This document shows, piece after piece, positions 1 through 12,619 of a DNA stretch of 64,000 nucleotides. How positions within the stretch are numbered: the first letter of the stretch is position 1; every line of letters begins with the position of its first letter. Made by a program: the position numbers and the translations under genes. The notes below the pieces were generated by a model. It searched no databases. It had not been told where the DNA came from and worked only from the letters and a program-made list of their open reading frames with translations. This DNA is from Strongylocentrotus purpuratus (taxonomy: Eukaryota > Echinodermata > Echinoidea > Camarodonta > Strongylocentrotidae), in contig NW_022145613.1 of NCBI RefSeq assembly GCF_000002235.5, positions 5,196,447-5,260,446 of the forward strand. The letters are read 5' to 3'.

Positions 1-562
1 AGTAATTTTGTTCATTTCTCAAACAGATACACATTGTGATGTTCCCCGACTTTGAAAACACATTTTAGGCCTAAGAAGAATGAAGCATGTCTGTATGATT
101 ACATCTTATTACATGTTTATTTGATTTTGAAAAACGATTTGAGAAAAGAAACATCGACTTCTACCTGTTAGCTTGCGTTTTCAAGACTTCATATTTCATC
201 TATTTTAGTTACAGAGAAGTTTTAGTGGATCCCCGAATTGTTCATAACTTTGGATTTAAGAATTTGGCAAACATGTTTCCCCATTCAAAACCCTGTTATG
301 CGTAGGGTCTACAGTAACTGTTGCAAACCTGGCCTACTATGGCGATATAATAATAATAATAATAATAATAATTAAGATTTATATAGCGCTGGTATATATG
401 ACTTTTCTTATCTTACGCATGTTTCCAGTTAATACAAAATTATTATTTTGGTATTGAGAAAGGTATATTTTCACTTTTCCATTAAATTTTCCCATGTTTT
501 TATAATTCTTTATCATTGGATTTTATCATTATTTTTTTTTATTCTTCTGGTTTTTTTTTTAG
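1..562 (+). other. Intron (3' part) upstream of the GPCR exon
   Basis: AT-rich sequence with no open coding segment. It ends in a long T-rich polypyrimidine tract and AG at 561-562, the acceptor for the first GPCR exon in the window. A (TAA)n microsatellite lies near 345-373. The exons for the N-terminus, TM1 and TM2 must lie to the left of the window. Confidence 0.6.
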
Positions 563-1247
563 TTCAATGGTTTTCTAGCTGTGTTGTTCACCTTCGTTAT
601 CCCAGCCCTCATCCTCTTCATCACCTTGGAGCGATTCCTGGTCATCAATCTCTCCCAAAGATTCCCTCGAAGCCGAAGACGCGTCTACGTATTCATCTTG
701 ATATCATGGGCGACATCATTGATGGCGGCAATCCTCCCATTGACGAACGCGACCTTACCATACATCTACATCCCGACCACCAGGCACTGCTCTCCACCCT
801 GGCTCGATCCTGTCTTCCACGCGGCTGGACTAATCCTACTCGCGGGTGAAATCCCCTTGCTCCTGCTCCTCTACGCAGCCATTGTCTACAACCTCAAGAA
901 AACTGGCACCAACCTCAAAAAGACTCGACGGAGGGACCCAACAAAATCTGCATGTAGAGATTCTTCCGTCATCAGTGCATACGGCGAAGAAATCACATCG
1001 CCCCCAGCGTCAGTCTCGCGTCCACTGGAGGATGACCCCACTGTTGAACCGGATACTGTTCAACATGTTCAAGGGGTCACTTCCGCCGACAGTGCAGCTG
1101 TATGCTCAGGAGATGATGATGTTTTCAAAGCAACGGGAGAGAAGATACGAGCAAATTTAAAAACTAAAGGGAAGCGAGTTTTTAAGCAGAAAAGTTTTGG
1201 GGCGAGGAGAAGGCAGTGGTCTGCACAGAGAAGAGTTGCTACTATTA
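563..1247 (+). CDS. Class A GPCR, internal exon (TM3 to ICL3)
   Basis: Penultimate coding exon of a rhodopsin-family G-protein-coupled receptor. The frame opens FNGFLAVLFTFVIPALILF (TM3) and runs into TLERFLVI, where ERF replaces the usual DRY. TM4 follows (YVFILISWATSLMAAILPL), then an extracellular loop with one Cys, then TM5 (LILLAGEIPLLLLLYAAIVY). About 125 residues of polar, Ser/Thr/Lys/Arg-rich third intracellular loop end in RRVATI. The acceptor is a T-tract plus AG; the donor is ATTA|GTAAGT. Length is 228 codons plus 1 nt, so the exon ends in phase 1 and joins the next exon as A|GT (Ser). The reading frame continues past the donor to a stop at 1285, but homology to TM6 resumes only after splicing. 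The ligand is unknown; family-level identity is secure, subfamily is not. Confidence 0.85.
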
Positions 1248-1761
1248 GTAAGTTCTGGTCGTTGGTGTTTCCCCCCTACAAATAGGTCTAGACTGTCACC
1301 AAGTCTTGAGAAAAATAGGAATAATTTTATATCAGTGTATGCAAATTTTTATTGACGTCACTACTTTACTAATCATAATCCATTAATGATGTGAGAAGTT
1401 TACTTTAAAGGTAGATGCTAACTTTTTCGTCTCTTAAAACAAGCCATAGTGTTAAAGAATGAGGCCAAAATATTAGACACTCATTGTCGAAGGCTGGGTA
1501 AAACGAATATTACTACGTCATTTTCCCCTAAAATCAGCCGTACTTTGTAGTCCAGCTCGGTTTGGAGAGTGGTCAAACGAAGGTGTGATCTAAGCCTATA
1601 TCTTTACACTCTCAACCTATACAGTCGTATGTACGGTGTTACTATATTATAAAGTATAGGTTCTTGATAATGTAGTATAACTAAATTTATCACTGATTAT
1701 AATTATTATTAACAGCCTCCGTTGTACTCATAAGTTCCATATTTCTTTTGTAAACAATCAG
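1248..1761 (+). other. Intron between the GPCR exons
   Basis: 514 bp with GTAAGT at the 5' end and CAATCAG at the 3' end. No coding potential seen. Confidence 0.75.
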
Positions 1762-2027
1762 GTGCTGTGTTAGTGATCACGACCATCGTCTGTTGGATAC
1801 CATACCTCCTCGTCCATCTCAACATCGTCCCGGTGTCCGATTACCACTGGTTCGGTGTGATGACCATGTGGTTTGCCTTCACCAACGCGCTGCTCGACCC
1901 GGTGATTTACACGTTCATGAACCGGCAGGCCCGTGCCGAACTAGCAAAGTTCTTCCAGAACCTGAAAGTATGTTGCCAATTAGAGCCATGCCGTAAGTTG
2001 CAGCATTTTATCCGCGGAGGCGACTGA
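1762..2027 (+). CDS. Class A GPCR, terminal exon (TM6, TM7, C-tail)
   Basis: Joins 563-1247 in phase to read RRVATI-S-AVLVITTIVCWIPYLL. TM6 carries CWIP, the class A CWxP switch. TM7 is FGVMTMWFAFTNALLDPVIY, with DPVIY as the NPxxY equivalent, followed by the usual helix 8 (FMNRQARAELAKFF). The tail has a CC and a further Cys (VCCQLEPC), plausible palmitoylation sites. Stop TGA is at 2025-2027. A strong internal donor (CC|GTAAGT near 1991) in the tail could splice to another C-terminal exon. Confidence 0.85.
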
Positions 2028-2033
2028 AATAAA
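2028..2033 (+). terminator. Canonical AATAAA directly after the GPCR stop
   Basis: AATAAA abuts the TGA stop. If used, the 3' UTR would be extremely short. It may be coincidental, with the true polyadenylation site further downstream. Confidence 0.3.
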
Positions 2034-2484
2034 GATCTTCTTCATCATCATAAGCCACAGTGGCAGGGAGAGGGCATTGCCTCGACGTTCGGCAAAATTT
2101 TCTGTTCAAAATCGGGTTTAGGAAAGGTAGTTAGTGTGAGGTATGGACTGTCCTTTGTTAAACGTGAATTTAGATCAGGGCTCTGTTTTAACTGAATGAG
2201 TAGAACACGGCCAAAGTGTTAATTCAACGAATGTTGATAATTAGTCACGTGCCTTTTTTATCTTATTTCTTGGAGCTTTTCGACTACGTCTTCCAAACTG
2301 TTCAAGGGTTAGTCTTGGATAAATTTTCTTCTGACGGAGTATCTTCGAACATTCATTTACATTACTCATGCTCCTTTAAGATTCCCGTGGAGTGTCCCGT
2401 GGTGTCAAGCTGCTGACAAGTCGAGAGAAGAAGGAGTCTTAATCGCGATGTAAACTATTATCACGCATGTTTCTTATTAGTTAA

Positions 2485-2681
2485 TTAAAGCCCCTCGGAA
2501 CTAGTTTGGCATGGAGGGGTTAGACCTCCCTGCAAGGTCACTGGCAGGTGGTATTATTATCATCAAATCAGCTCTCAATTAACATAAGAAAAAGGGCATC
2601 ATGTGGGATCAACAGGTACCGCTAATTTTTGTTGGCTGTATAGAGGGCGCAAGTAGCTATAAGTAGTGCAGTGGGGCTTAA
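2485..2681 (+). mobile_element. MITE family A, copy 1
   Basis: About 197 bp bounded by TTAAAG at the left and CTTAA at the right. It shares long stretches with 17,172-17,310 and with the reverse complement of 63,769-63,963: the AGCTCTCAATTAACATAAGA core, the GAGGGCGCAAGTAGCTA segment and the AGTAGTGCAGTGG end. A short element with matching ends in three places fits a MITE or SINE-like non-autonomous element; no ORF. Confidence 0.65.
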
Positions 2682-3359
2682 GTAAACAGGGTTGACGTTT
2701 GCACAAATTTAGTCGTGACCATTTCTGTGCACAATTTGACGTAAACCAACCACGAACCTATTCTACGTCTTCAGCTATTTCATAAAAAATAACCACTCTA
2801 TATAGTGACTACCTACATGTAGTTTTCCTCAATTTAGAAAATGTAACTTGCACTGAAAGGTCACTAACGTCAATTTTCGTACAAAATAGTATCACCTAAA
2901 TACCAGTAGCCAATAAAAGCAAAGACACGTATCATAGACCATTTGAATGGCCATGGATTTATCTCTTTGTATGTCTTTGTCAATTTTATTATCACACGAA
3001 TGAGATAGTTTTCGGCAATACGGCAATAATATTGCTAAGGCATAGTTTTGTGCTCAAATTAATTGAAGATAAAAGGTTTAACTTATTTTGTAGAAAGTAC
3101 GCATAAGGATAAATTTACAACGTCACCTTTACCGTTATATTTCTACAATGACCCCTACATTGCAACGGAGTATGATCTCTCAATATCATCACAGTGACTT
3201 TCCTAAATAAATCATAATCAATAAATAAAATAAATTACAAAGTGATACATTTTAAAAAGTGTTAAATCAATAAAAAAGGACCGAGGAATGTGGGTTTTTC
3301 ACCAAGGAGTCTCATGTCGAAATACTGTTTTCCAGGCACCCCAGAAAGCCTCGAGATGT

Positions 3360-3509
3360 TTAGCTGACCCGGAAGCTGCACAATTCATCTTCATCGCTGT
3401 ACACGACGTCATTAATATCACCATTTAGATGCAGCCAGAGTGACCATATTGTTGACGATATTGTTGTTGAAGAGAATTCTATACCGGGATTCCTGCGGAT
3501 CCCTCCCAT
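3360..3509 (-). CDS. Possible small ORF (49 aa), unrecognised
   Basis: A GC-richer patch on the minus strand opens after a TGA, reads NITTGVYDDVISMGGIRRN, and continues with an acidic stretch (DVVYSDEDELC) to a TAA. The first ATG gives 49 residues (MGGIRRNPG start). Composition is more protein-like than the surroundings, but no convincing splice acceptor precedes it. It could be a sORF, an exon relic or chance. Confidence 0.2.
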   Translation of the reverse strand: MGGIRRNPGIEFSSTTISSTIWSLWLHLNGDINDVVYSDEDELCSFRVS

Positions 3510-3950
3510 GCTGATGACGTCGTCGTAAACCCCGGTCGTAATATTATGTCACATAATGCTGGTATGCGAAGTATAGGGGCTTCTTTATGTGTTTTACATT
3601 AGCAAGCTGGCGTAACCGAAAGTTATAGACAACCGGCTTCCCGAACAGTATTCACTTTGGAGTTGGGGTCTAGAAAAATGCCCCTAAACGCGTACAGGAG
3701 AATTTTGAAAAAGTACAATTTTTCTGGAAAATTGACGTATTTTTTTAACACTGGCGGACCGCGTCCAAAAAACAACAACGCCACTTTAGTGTACGCGATT
3801 TCGTGGTCATGCTTACAGTATTTATATTTCAATGTTGGCTGCAAATGGGATATAGCTATAGTTTAACATTCTCGATGCAAACGAAATACTTTTGGATTCA
3901 GCAATATAAAGTGTGAGAAACCACATTTTGTTAACACCGTCGCTCCTCGG

Positions 3951-3990
3951 ATTTATTATTATCATTATTATTATTATTATTATTTATTTT
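3951..3990. repeat. (ATT)n microsatellite
   Basis: Run of ATT trinucleotides, slightly interrupted. Confidence 0.9.
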
Positions 3991-4176
3991 TGTTCAACAA
4001 ATAGTTTTTTAGACTCTATCACGCTCAATTGAATCAAGGCCCCCGAAACTACATCTAACTTCTATTTTCTCTTTCGCCGACAGAGGGCTCACTTTTCGTT
4101 ACCCATAAAGATCTTATTGGATCTTATAGGATCTCTATACCTCGCTGGGAGCTAATTACACTATGAATATGACAGT

Positions 4177-4354
4177 CAAAGAAAGCGGACAAAATATACA
4201 GTTCCTCAGGTAGACAAAGGAACATCCCTTCTCTGCTATTATGTAAAAATGTGTCACATGCATATTCACCTGTTCTACACATTTTTACATAATAGCAGTG
4301 AAGGGATGTTCCTTTGTCTACCTGAGGAACTGTATATTTTGTCCGCTTTCTTTG
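4177..4354. mobile_element. Near-perfect 78-bp inverted repeat (hairpin / foldback MITE)
   Basis: Arms 4177-4254 and 4277-4354 are reverse complements with a single mismatch I could find, separated by a 22-nt loop. No ORF of substance. This is either a foldback MITE or a recent inverted duplication; if transcribed it would form a long hairpin RNA. Confidence 0.85.
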
Positions 4355-4623
4355 TCCGCCATGTTTATAGTGTAAGGGGATACAATACAGGCAAGAAAAC
4401 TTGTTGAGGGACAAATACGTCTTACAAGAAAAGTCTAATATTGCACTTTGTATTTTGTAATATCCATTGTATAATGGATGATCGATCACTCCTCAATTTA
4501 ATGAAGCAAATCGAAACGAATCAAATCATTCATCATCGAACCTATTCACTTTGTCAGTTTAATGTGTTCAATGTGAGATCCAATGACCCAGTGCATCCTT
4601 AATCGGGCCCATTGATTCAGTAA

Positions 4624-4739
4624 TAGGGACTTTTAGATTTGCGTGGACTGATACGTGTGACGTCCATTCAAGGCAGTGCATTAAAAGGACGTCGATCGTA
4701 GCAATCCCCAATGTCTTCGTGCGAATCTAAAAATCCCTA
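4624..4739 (+). mobile_element. MITE family B, copy 1 (116 bp)
   Basis: Terminal inverted repeats TAGGGACTTTTAGATT and its complement (one base different) flank a roughly 116-bp element. A second copy of the same length lies inverted at 49,066-49,181. Confidence 0.8.
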
Positions 4740-5756
4740 ATATAAGCTGGGGAATGTTAAGCCAACTCCTTTTAAAGGGAATAAATCAGAAAGGTTTTTT
4801 GTAGAATTGTTTCTTACAACTAGTCACTTGAAATCAATAGGCTTCTAGGCTTGTCGCAAAATGTATGTATTTTTCACATGTGGCCTAATAACTGGTATAC
4901 AATAAAATATTTAAAAAAGATATAATATATATAACTAAGATAAGAGTGTATTTTGTTTCATTCATAGGCCCATATATATTATGTTGTGGTCAGATAAAGA
5001 CTTCATATCAACATTACTGATACAATTTAATGTTGGTATACCAATACGATATTGGAGAATTCTTCATCATCGACCCAAATAAATTACACTAAATAGCCAA
5101 CACTTAACAAAAACACTGTTTGAAATGTTCCACCAGGTCTTACGATTGTTTCCTTTACCAGAAAATGTAGGCCTAACCCATATAATGATATTGGACATCA
5201 TTGAGGCAGCAAGAATGCATTTTCAAAATGCATCACCTTCTTTCATTTTTTGCCTCTGCTCACTTTCTGGACACGTTTAATAATACCTACAATCTAATTT
5301 TTCATCGTGCAATATTGATAAACTTCTGACTTAATTTTTAATTTTTTTAAAACTATTTTCTAGTAACTTGAGGTACTTTGTCGTGTGGCCGAGTTAGAGA
5401 GGACCCATTTTTGCTCATCTGTCTTTGAATGTAGCGCACATGCAAAGCAGTCACGAAATGAAACCTGTATTTTCAATAGCACGTGGATTAAAAATTAATT
5501 AAATTTCTGCAAAATCTATTGTGCAGAAGTTGATCAAATTGAACGACTGTTTTGCTTACTAAAATGAGGGAAGTAGGATATCAATTGCATTATCCGGGTG
5601 TCACATCACACAACATTATATTACAATTTACTTCCCTTATTTCATCCTCTGGATTTAAAGGTGTCTTATGATTTTTTAAATAGAATTCTAAGTAATGCAC
5701 AAGATAGCACTTTATTTCCTCATTACATGATGCCACGTTGACTATCACTATGCTAC

Positions 5757-5759
<3 letters not shown>

Positions 5760-5791
<32 letters not shown>
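5760..5791. repeat. (GA)n microsatellite
   Basis: Perfect GA dinucleotide run. Confidence 0.95.
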
Positions 5792-5794
<3 letters not shown>

Positions 5795-6026
5795 AACTGA
5801 AATGAACACGAAAAACAAAGGCTGTCTAAAGGGTAATGGAAAGTGTTAATCATTAAAAGTATACCATTTATTTTATTTTCATTTTATCTAGGGCTTTAAA
5901 CAAAATTATTTTCATTGTTTAAATATAACATATTTGATAATTATGTATGTATTAATTAATATTAATACTTTTTTATCGGTAAATTTATTCATTTATTATT
6001 TATTTATTTATCTTTTTTGTGGGAGT

Positions 6027-6042
6027 GGGGGGGGGGGGGGGG
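6027..6042. repeat. Poly-G tract
   Basis: 16 consecutive G. Similar homopolymer G or C runs occur at 10,625, 18,912, 51,179, 56,943 and 62,418. Confidence 0.9.
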
Positions 6043-8473
6043 AACTGCCAGAAAGGGGTATTTCAATTGACCTGTTTACTTATAGATGTACACAGAACCC
6101 CATACACCCCAAACAAACAAACAACCAAACAAATGATACAAATAACTGAGAAAATTGCATACAAAAACACAGAGGCAAGCCAGATTTCTTTCATTTTGGT
6201 CAGTTTAATCATATGCACAAGATTTGTTAATATATATATTCATATATATATATTCCCCTATTTACAAAAGATATACCTCATGTATACAGACATGGTGTCA
6301 ATTTTTTTTTTGATTTTCTTTTTAATACATAAGGCACAATTAAAAGATGAGCATGCATGTCTCAACTAGTACTCTATGTATCACAATATGGAATGCCATA
6401 GTTTAACTTATTTCTCTCCCTCAACAAACCACATCAATTTCTCCATTATACATTTACCGATATGTTTAACTTACCGAATTTCAATTTGATTCCAAAATAG
6501 TGCAAATTTCACTCACTATATTTCAATGAATTGACATATGTTATCGAATTGTAAATATGTACAAATTTAACGGTTCTCATTAAAAGTAAATTATCTCTAA
6601 AGGTTTGTTCTTTTTTGAGAGAGAGAGATAGAGAGAGAAAATAGGATCAGATACTATCAGATCAGATAACAAGATTTAAGTGACAATTATCTATCATTTC
6701 TATTTCAGATCATATTATTCACTTCAAACAGGTTAAACATTCTAAAAGTGATTAAAAAAACAAAAAAACAATCTCATCTGCTTGTTAACATTAGGATTTC
6801 ACTCATTACCACAGCCTGGGAAGTATGTTATGTAGGAACTTTGAGTAAATTGAGCTCTTAGCGGACAGTCCTGATCCAAATTCTTGTGATAGTTACAATC
6901 ATTAAAATATAAACGCACAAGGGTATATCAAATACATTTTTAAAAACATGACCAACATGTTAAACCGTAAGGAAAAACTTATAACAAATAATTGATTCAG
7001 AGCATACAAGTATCGATCTTAATAGCAGAGCAAACTTCCCATGAAGAACGATGCAATTATCTCTTACTCAAATTAAAACTATGATCGGTTTAAAAATACA
7101 GCTACCATTGTATAACACAGGTTTTAAAAATGATTACAATATTTCATTTATATTTTGTTTTTATCTAAGATGAGTGCTTTGCACTAGCTTAAAAACAAAA
7201 CATTACAAAACATATATGTACACTTTAATAAAATACTTGAAGAAAAATATAACTACTTATAATCAACATCATATAGTTCTATTTATATATATTTATAATA
7301 TCTCAATTTTTATCAACAATGACAGAACATTTGATCACAACAAGTTGAATATATATGAGACAGAAATTATGTTATAGAAACCACAACTAGCATGTTAATC
7401 TCTGACCAAAGTGAGTAAATATAGAGAAAGCTGCAGTTTAAGACACCACATTCAACAATACTTTCAGAGAAAATAGTATTTTTCCCCTTCAAATTCATGA
7501 TATAGTACATCAATGGAGGGTAATACAGAGCTATTTGAACTTTGACCCTGGGTGTGTAGACTTCCCTTCAAAATGATCCCCCAATCAGCACGAATGATAT
7601 TCTGAACAATGTACAATATGGAGCTTATTGAAAGCATACAGCACAGAAACACAACAAGATAATGATTGAAATAGCAGAATTTTCTTGCCCTTTAGGCATC
7701 CATTTTTCTCCTACTCCCCTTCTTATTTGCATAGCACAATGTACAATTCTGATTTAAAATATTACTGCATGAAAGCATGCCAACAACTGTACAGTTCTTG
7801 TAGCATGACTTGATAATATGGAAGGATCTTGAGCTCAGGAAAAATGAATATTACAGAATGCACCAAGAACTTAAACACATTTGTACTGGCCTTTTTACTT
7901 AAGGAATAAACATGAACAATGAATCTATATTTTTTTAAAAATACATTATTGCATAGACACTAATTTTTTTTCTTCAATTTGTAAGCTGTCTGCATTAAGA
8001 ATAGCAGAGTGCACAAGTCCTGTTTTAGCGTGACGCTCTTCCGTCTTCTTTCATCGGCTCAAGCGATTCTTTCCGTTCGTAACCATGGCACCTCACAAAA
8101 TGGCCATTTCCATTCGCATAAATAACACACACATGAAGAAGCAGTGTGTAACGAGAATCAAACATTTTTTTTGAGAAGTAGTTGGCACATGTTCAATGTA
8201 ATCGCATTTAAACCTCACACATCACATAGTATTTTTGTGTCTTTTCTTCTTCAGTTTTCTGTCATATTGTAGATCACAATACTCTACTATCAGGTGCCTC
8301 GTGATCATTTCACAAACAACAAATCGTCATCATTGAATAGACAGTCGGTATTCCAAATGGTTGAAATCTGAATCGACCTCATCCCTTTCTATTCTACCCT
8401 TACTGTTCTACACAATCCACATCTTAGGTTGAAATCTATAATTAGACAACCAGTTGCATTTATCACCAAACGA

Positions 8474-8654
8474 GATCGCAAAGACTTTCGATAAATCAAC
8501 TCAAGGGCAATATCAATATCCTACTGAATATCCTATTTGAAAAATATCATGTTTGAATTACATAATACGTCATTGTAATATTACACATTCAAATAGGTAA
8601 TGGATAAGGCTACTGAAATTACCTCGGGTTGATTTCCTGAAAGTCTTTGCGATC
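8474..8654. mobile_element. MITE-like element with 16-bp perfect TIRs
   Basis: GATCGCAAAGACTTTC at 8474-8489 and its exact complement at 8639-8654 bound about 181 bp. Imperfect pairing continues inward through an AATCAAC/GTTGATT pair. No ORF. Confidence 0.7.
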
Positions 8655-11600
8655 ATGTAATCCATCTATCAAGTGTCTTGATATACGAGATACAATTGTT
8701 TACCGGGTTAGTAAATAGTCAATTTTTACTGAATTGCCTTAAAAACTAATAAAAAAACAACAACGTATCTGATTAGATATCGGAGAGACAACAATACCAA
8801 GCCGCTACCACACCCTACAACATATCACAACAGACGTTTTTCGCCGAACTTAATGCCAAGAAAAGACGATGATTTGGAATCCATGAGAGAGGATGGAAAC
8901 GCAATGATTAGGAAGAACTACAAGCAGGAATATGTACTGACAAGATGACTCATAAAAGATGACGGAAAGAAAGATAATGCCCTCATGTCAAAATAGTACC
9001 TTAATGGAGTTTACGAGCAATACTACAGAAATTCTACAGAACAGAAACCTAGGACTCTATGTGTATATAAACTACTGTGATAGTTGAACCACTACATCTA
9101 CACGCTACATGTGAAGTATGTGTAGTTCAGCTCAAACTGGCATTCTGAAATTGGTAAAACCCATGTGTTAAGAGAATTTGCATTTGAACTCTTTTAAAGG
9201 GTTTTCATTTATATACTTGATGGTGCTAAGACAAAGAAAGATTGGACAAATCTAGAACAATAAAATGGTGAATATGCACTCTTTTTTTTTCTTCTCCTTT
9301 TGTATTAATTGCAATTTGTATTCTGCACATTCATTTGAATACAAATTCAACATGAGAGATTGGATACTGATCTAAAACGGATAACAAAATATGATGCAAT
9401 TCAGAAAAGAAAAAAACAAAAACATTGACACTATCACTCTCATCCAGCTGCGATTAACTTTGTATAAAAAATAGGATTCAGAAAATCAAGCAGCTTATAC
9501 ACATGAATGCAGCAATCGTATATATATGCATATAGTGTTATAGCAAGACTGGTATACAACAATACTGAAAGCATTCAATACGATCCTGTACAAGTTGAGG
9601 TATCATTTACTCTGCTATCATCGCAATGTTGTGTGCTACTATAATTAGGGTGTTCAACCATTCCACCTGTCACTCACTGCTTCCTTTATTGAAATGAATG
9701 AACTATTTTTAAATGAGACCCCAAAAGAAATCAACCACAAGTAATCAATGTCTGTGTTCATATACCCTTACTGTATATCGCAGTTTACTGAAATAGCGAG
9801 CCATCTTGAATTATCAATACAATCTGCGATCATTTTGCACCCGTTTTGGTGATACAATGTATCATACTACATATACATATATTCCAAAACAATATGAATA
9901 TGGTGAGAATAAGTGAGTGAAATCTTGAGAGAGTTTACCTGCACCAACGTACCCATGGCTTTATAGACGTAGCTGTTTGAGGTCAGAGAGCTTAACTATA
10001 TGGACAATGTCACATCGAACCTGCACAGGGCACCTAATTGAACATGTATCACAGTTTAAGATATCAATGCACACCAAGTAGCATTTTCAAACTCTTGAAC
10101 TGCAGAATTCAACAGTCTGCCAGAACAGAGGTCAAATGTTGTCTAAAAGTGTCTAAAATTTGATAACATAGTTTGACTTATCTCGGGGAACTACAGCCCA
10201 ATTCATAACAACACTCCAAAGCTACAGGTAACACATGCCAGAAGATGATCATCTATGATGAGCTGAATACCTCCATGACCCTTCACCTTTAACCTGCTAC
10301 CTCACAGCCACTCCGAACAATTCACATGCCCTCTCTGCAAACAATACTTACAAGAGTAACAACATTAGACTAGGCAGCATTCAGTACACTCATATTATTT
10401 AGGTTTAAGTGATGTGTAGTACTTGATCACATGTACCAAATTGAAATAAAAAAATAACCATGAAATAAAAATATCTAATTATGAGGCAGGACAAGCAATG
10501 AAACTAGGTTTTGCGAGATCATCTGGAAAACAATTATTACCACTAATTACAGATTGCCAGCTGTGCATTTCACTAAATGTAATACCCATGAACTTTTAAT
10601 GATAGTATTATCTTGTTAAAGATTCCCCCCCCCCCCCAAGTATTGTCAGGTAATTTTAAATAGTCTCAATAATCATATGTATTTGAAGATAAAAAATTGT
10701 TCCCAATAAATTTGCTTTGTAATGGAGTAGATTTGATGTATAAAAGAATATAAGAAATAAGTTCTTTTTTGTAGATGGACAATTAATATTATGATATCTC
10801 AAGTTTCAAAATTACTGGACTCAACTTTTGAAGTTTAAAAATGTGATTTAAACTGAATTAAGAGTGCCAAAGTTTGTTCTAACTACAAGATTTACCACTA
10901 AATAGAAAAATAGACCTTATCTTGCATGATCACTTGAAATGTACATCACAATTTCAGGTATGGCAAAAAAAAGGAGTTTTGTATGAAATTGCATATAACA
11001 AAAATATGCACATGATGTTACCGTGAGCAAAAAAATAATTCTGTGGGTACAGTAGATGGACATAATTTTAAATCAATAACCAACAACAGTACAACATGCT
11101 TTCTTGTTCCCCACTGTCCAGGAGAATCTTCCATTTTCTTTCCTCAACAAACTAGCAACCTGTCATCTTTTAACTTTGGAGCCAGTAAGACCGTAACACT
11201 CTTAGAGCACATGAGTTAATGTCATTCTGGCTCCAAACAGACACTATATTTCTTCGCATAGAGAAAAACCATGGCTGAACACAACTAATAATTTGAGAGG
11301 AGTATGATCGAGTGTCCCTGATGAAAAAAGAGCATCAAATAATTAATAAGGCAAAGTGGAGGCAGGAAATAAAGTCACCATTATTTTCTTTTTCTTTTGA
11401 GGTACCATTTTTTTCCTAGCTGGTTAAAGCTAGTAGCATTGATTTACACAAGTGAACACAACTCAAGTTGCGTGGTCATATATGAACTGTAAAACAGGAA
11501 ACCTTTCAAAAAGACTTTCCAAAACCCTAATTGGTGGTCGCTTTCACGACAACAAAACTTGTGTGGTCTGCATTTTGCCAGAGTTATCTCAAAACTTCAT

Positions 11601-11842
11601 TTTCTGGAATTTACATCTATTTGTAAATTTGCCTCATGTAATAACAAATAGCACCTTTAATTTCACATTAAATGTTGAAAAAGAATATCTTTCACGAGAA
11701 AGATGATGTCATTTTGTTTCACTGACATTTAGCAATGCTAAGGAGTTCATCTTGTTGGAAGGATAACATCTTTGAGATGAAAACTGTGCAAACCAGTGCT
11801 ACTAACTCCAAGGCAGCTTAATTTTCTAAATTTTTTTCCATT

Positions 11843-11848
11843 TTTATT
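11843..11848 (-). terminator. Candidate polyadenylation signal for the 1,286-aa gene
   Basis: TTTATT on the plus strand reads AATAAA on the minus strand, about 1.1 kb after the stop codon at 12,971. It is the first canonical hexamer I noticed downstream. Other hexamers occur further left, so the true 3' end is uncertain. Confidence 0.25.
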
Positions 11849-12463
11849 TACAATGAAGAAAAAAATATACCATTGCAGCATATTGATAATAACGAGGTAA
11901 AACTATTAGTTACTAGTAAGATACAACACTACAGCAGTAAAATAGAGATATTTTATATCATATATATATATTGATATGTATATGTATACATATATGTTCA
12001 TCACAACAATGTAACATTTAAAATGATCACGAGACACAATGCCGATTACAAACTGCAAGTAAGCACATGTCACACAAATTGAGCCAGATATGTGTAAGAT
12101 TTAAAAGCTTTCATGTAGTATGGAAAGCAGCATACTCACTGTGGAGTACATACAGATCATACAGATCACACAGTTATCTTAAAAACAGCAGGTATAGAAA
12201 ATATGGACATTGATGTTGCTTTCAACTTACCAACAATCCAACGTTCTTGAAAACATATATTTGTTCTTTTGGCATTCCGCATGACTGAGAAAGCAAGACT
12301 TTGGACACGAGCGGACATGCCAAATCTGTAGCAGAGGCATTGCAATGCATCGTACTACGTCTTTGATCTAGAATTGGGAACAGATACAAGTGGAGATAGA
12401 CTGGAAAATGGTTTCAAGAAGACCAAAAACCCATACAAGGGGACCCACTAGTAAGTCGTGATA

Positions 12464-12619
12464 CAGTCAAACCTGCGTTAGTGACCACCTGTCTACAACA
12501 ACCACATTTTTTGTTTCCCTTGAAAATGGTTTCTCATTGAAACATGTAATAAAGGAACCTGTCTACAAAGACCTTTTTTTGTGTTTCCCTTGGGCGGTCG
12601 ATATGGACAGGTTTGACTG
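12464..12619. mobile_element. MITE family C, copy 1 (156 bp, TA-flanked)
   Basis: Ends CAGTCAAACCTG and CAGGTTTGACTG are inverted repeats, each flanked by TA, the target duplication typical of Tc1/mariner-type elements. A same-length copy lies at 43,329-43,484. It sits in the 3' part of the minus-strand gene region. Confidence 0.8.

Noticed and set aside
1248..1285. Continuation of the GPCR frame to a stop at 1,285
   Set aside because: A consensus donor (GTAAGT) precedes it and the following exon restores TM6-TM7 in phase, so this tail is intronic.
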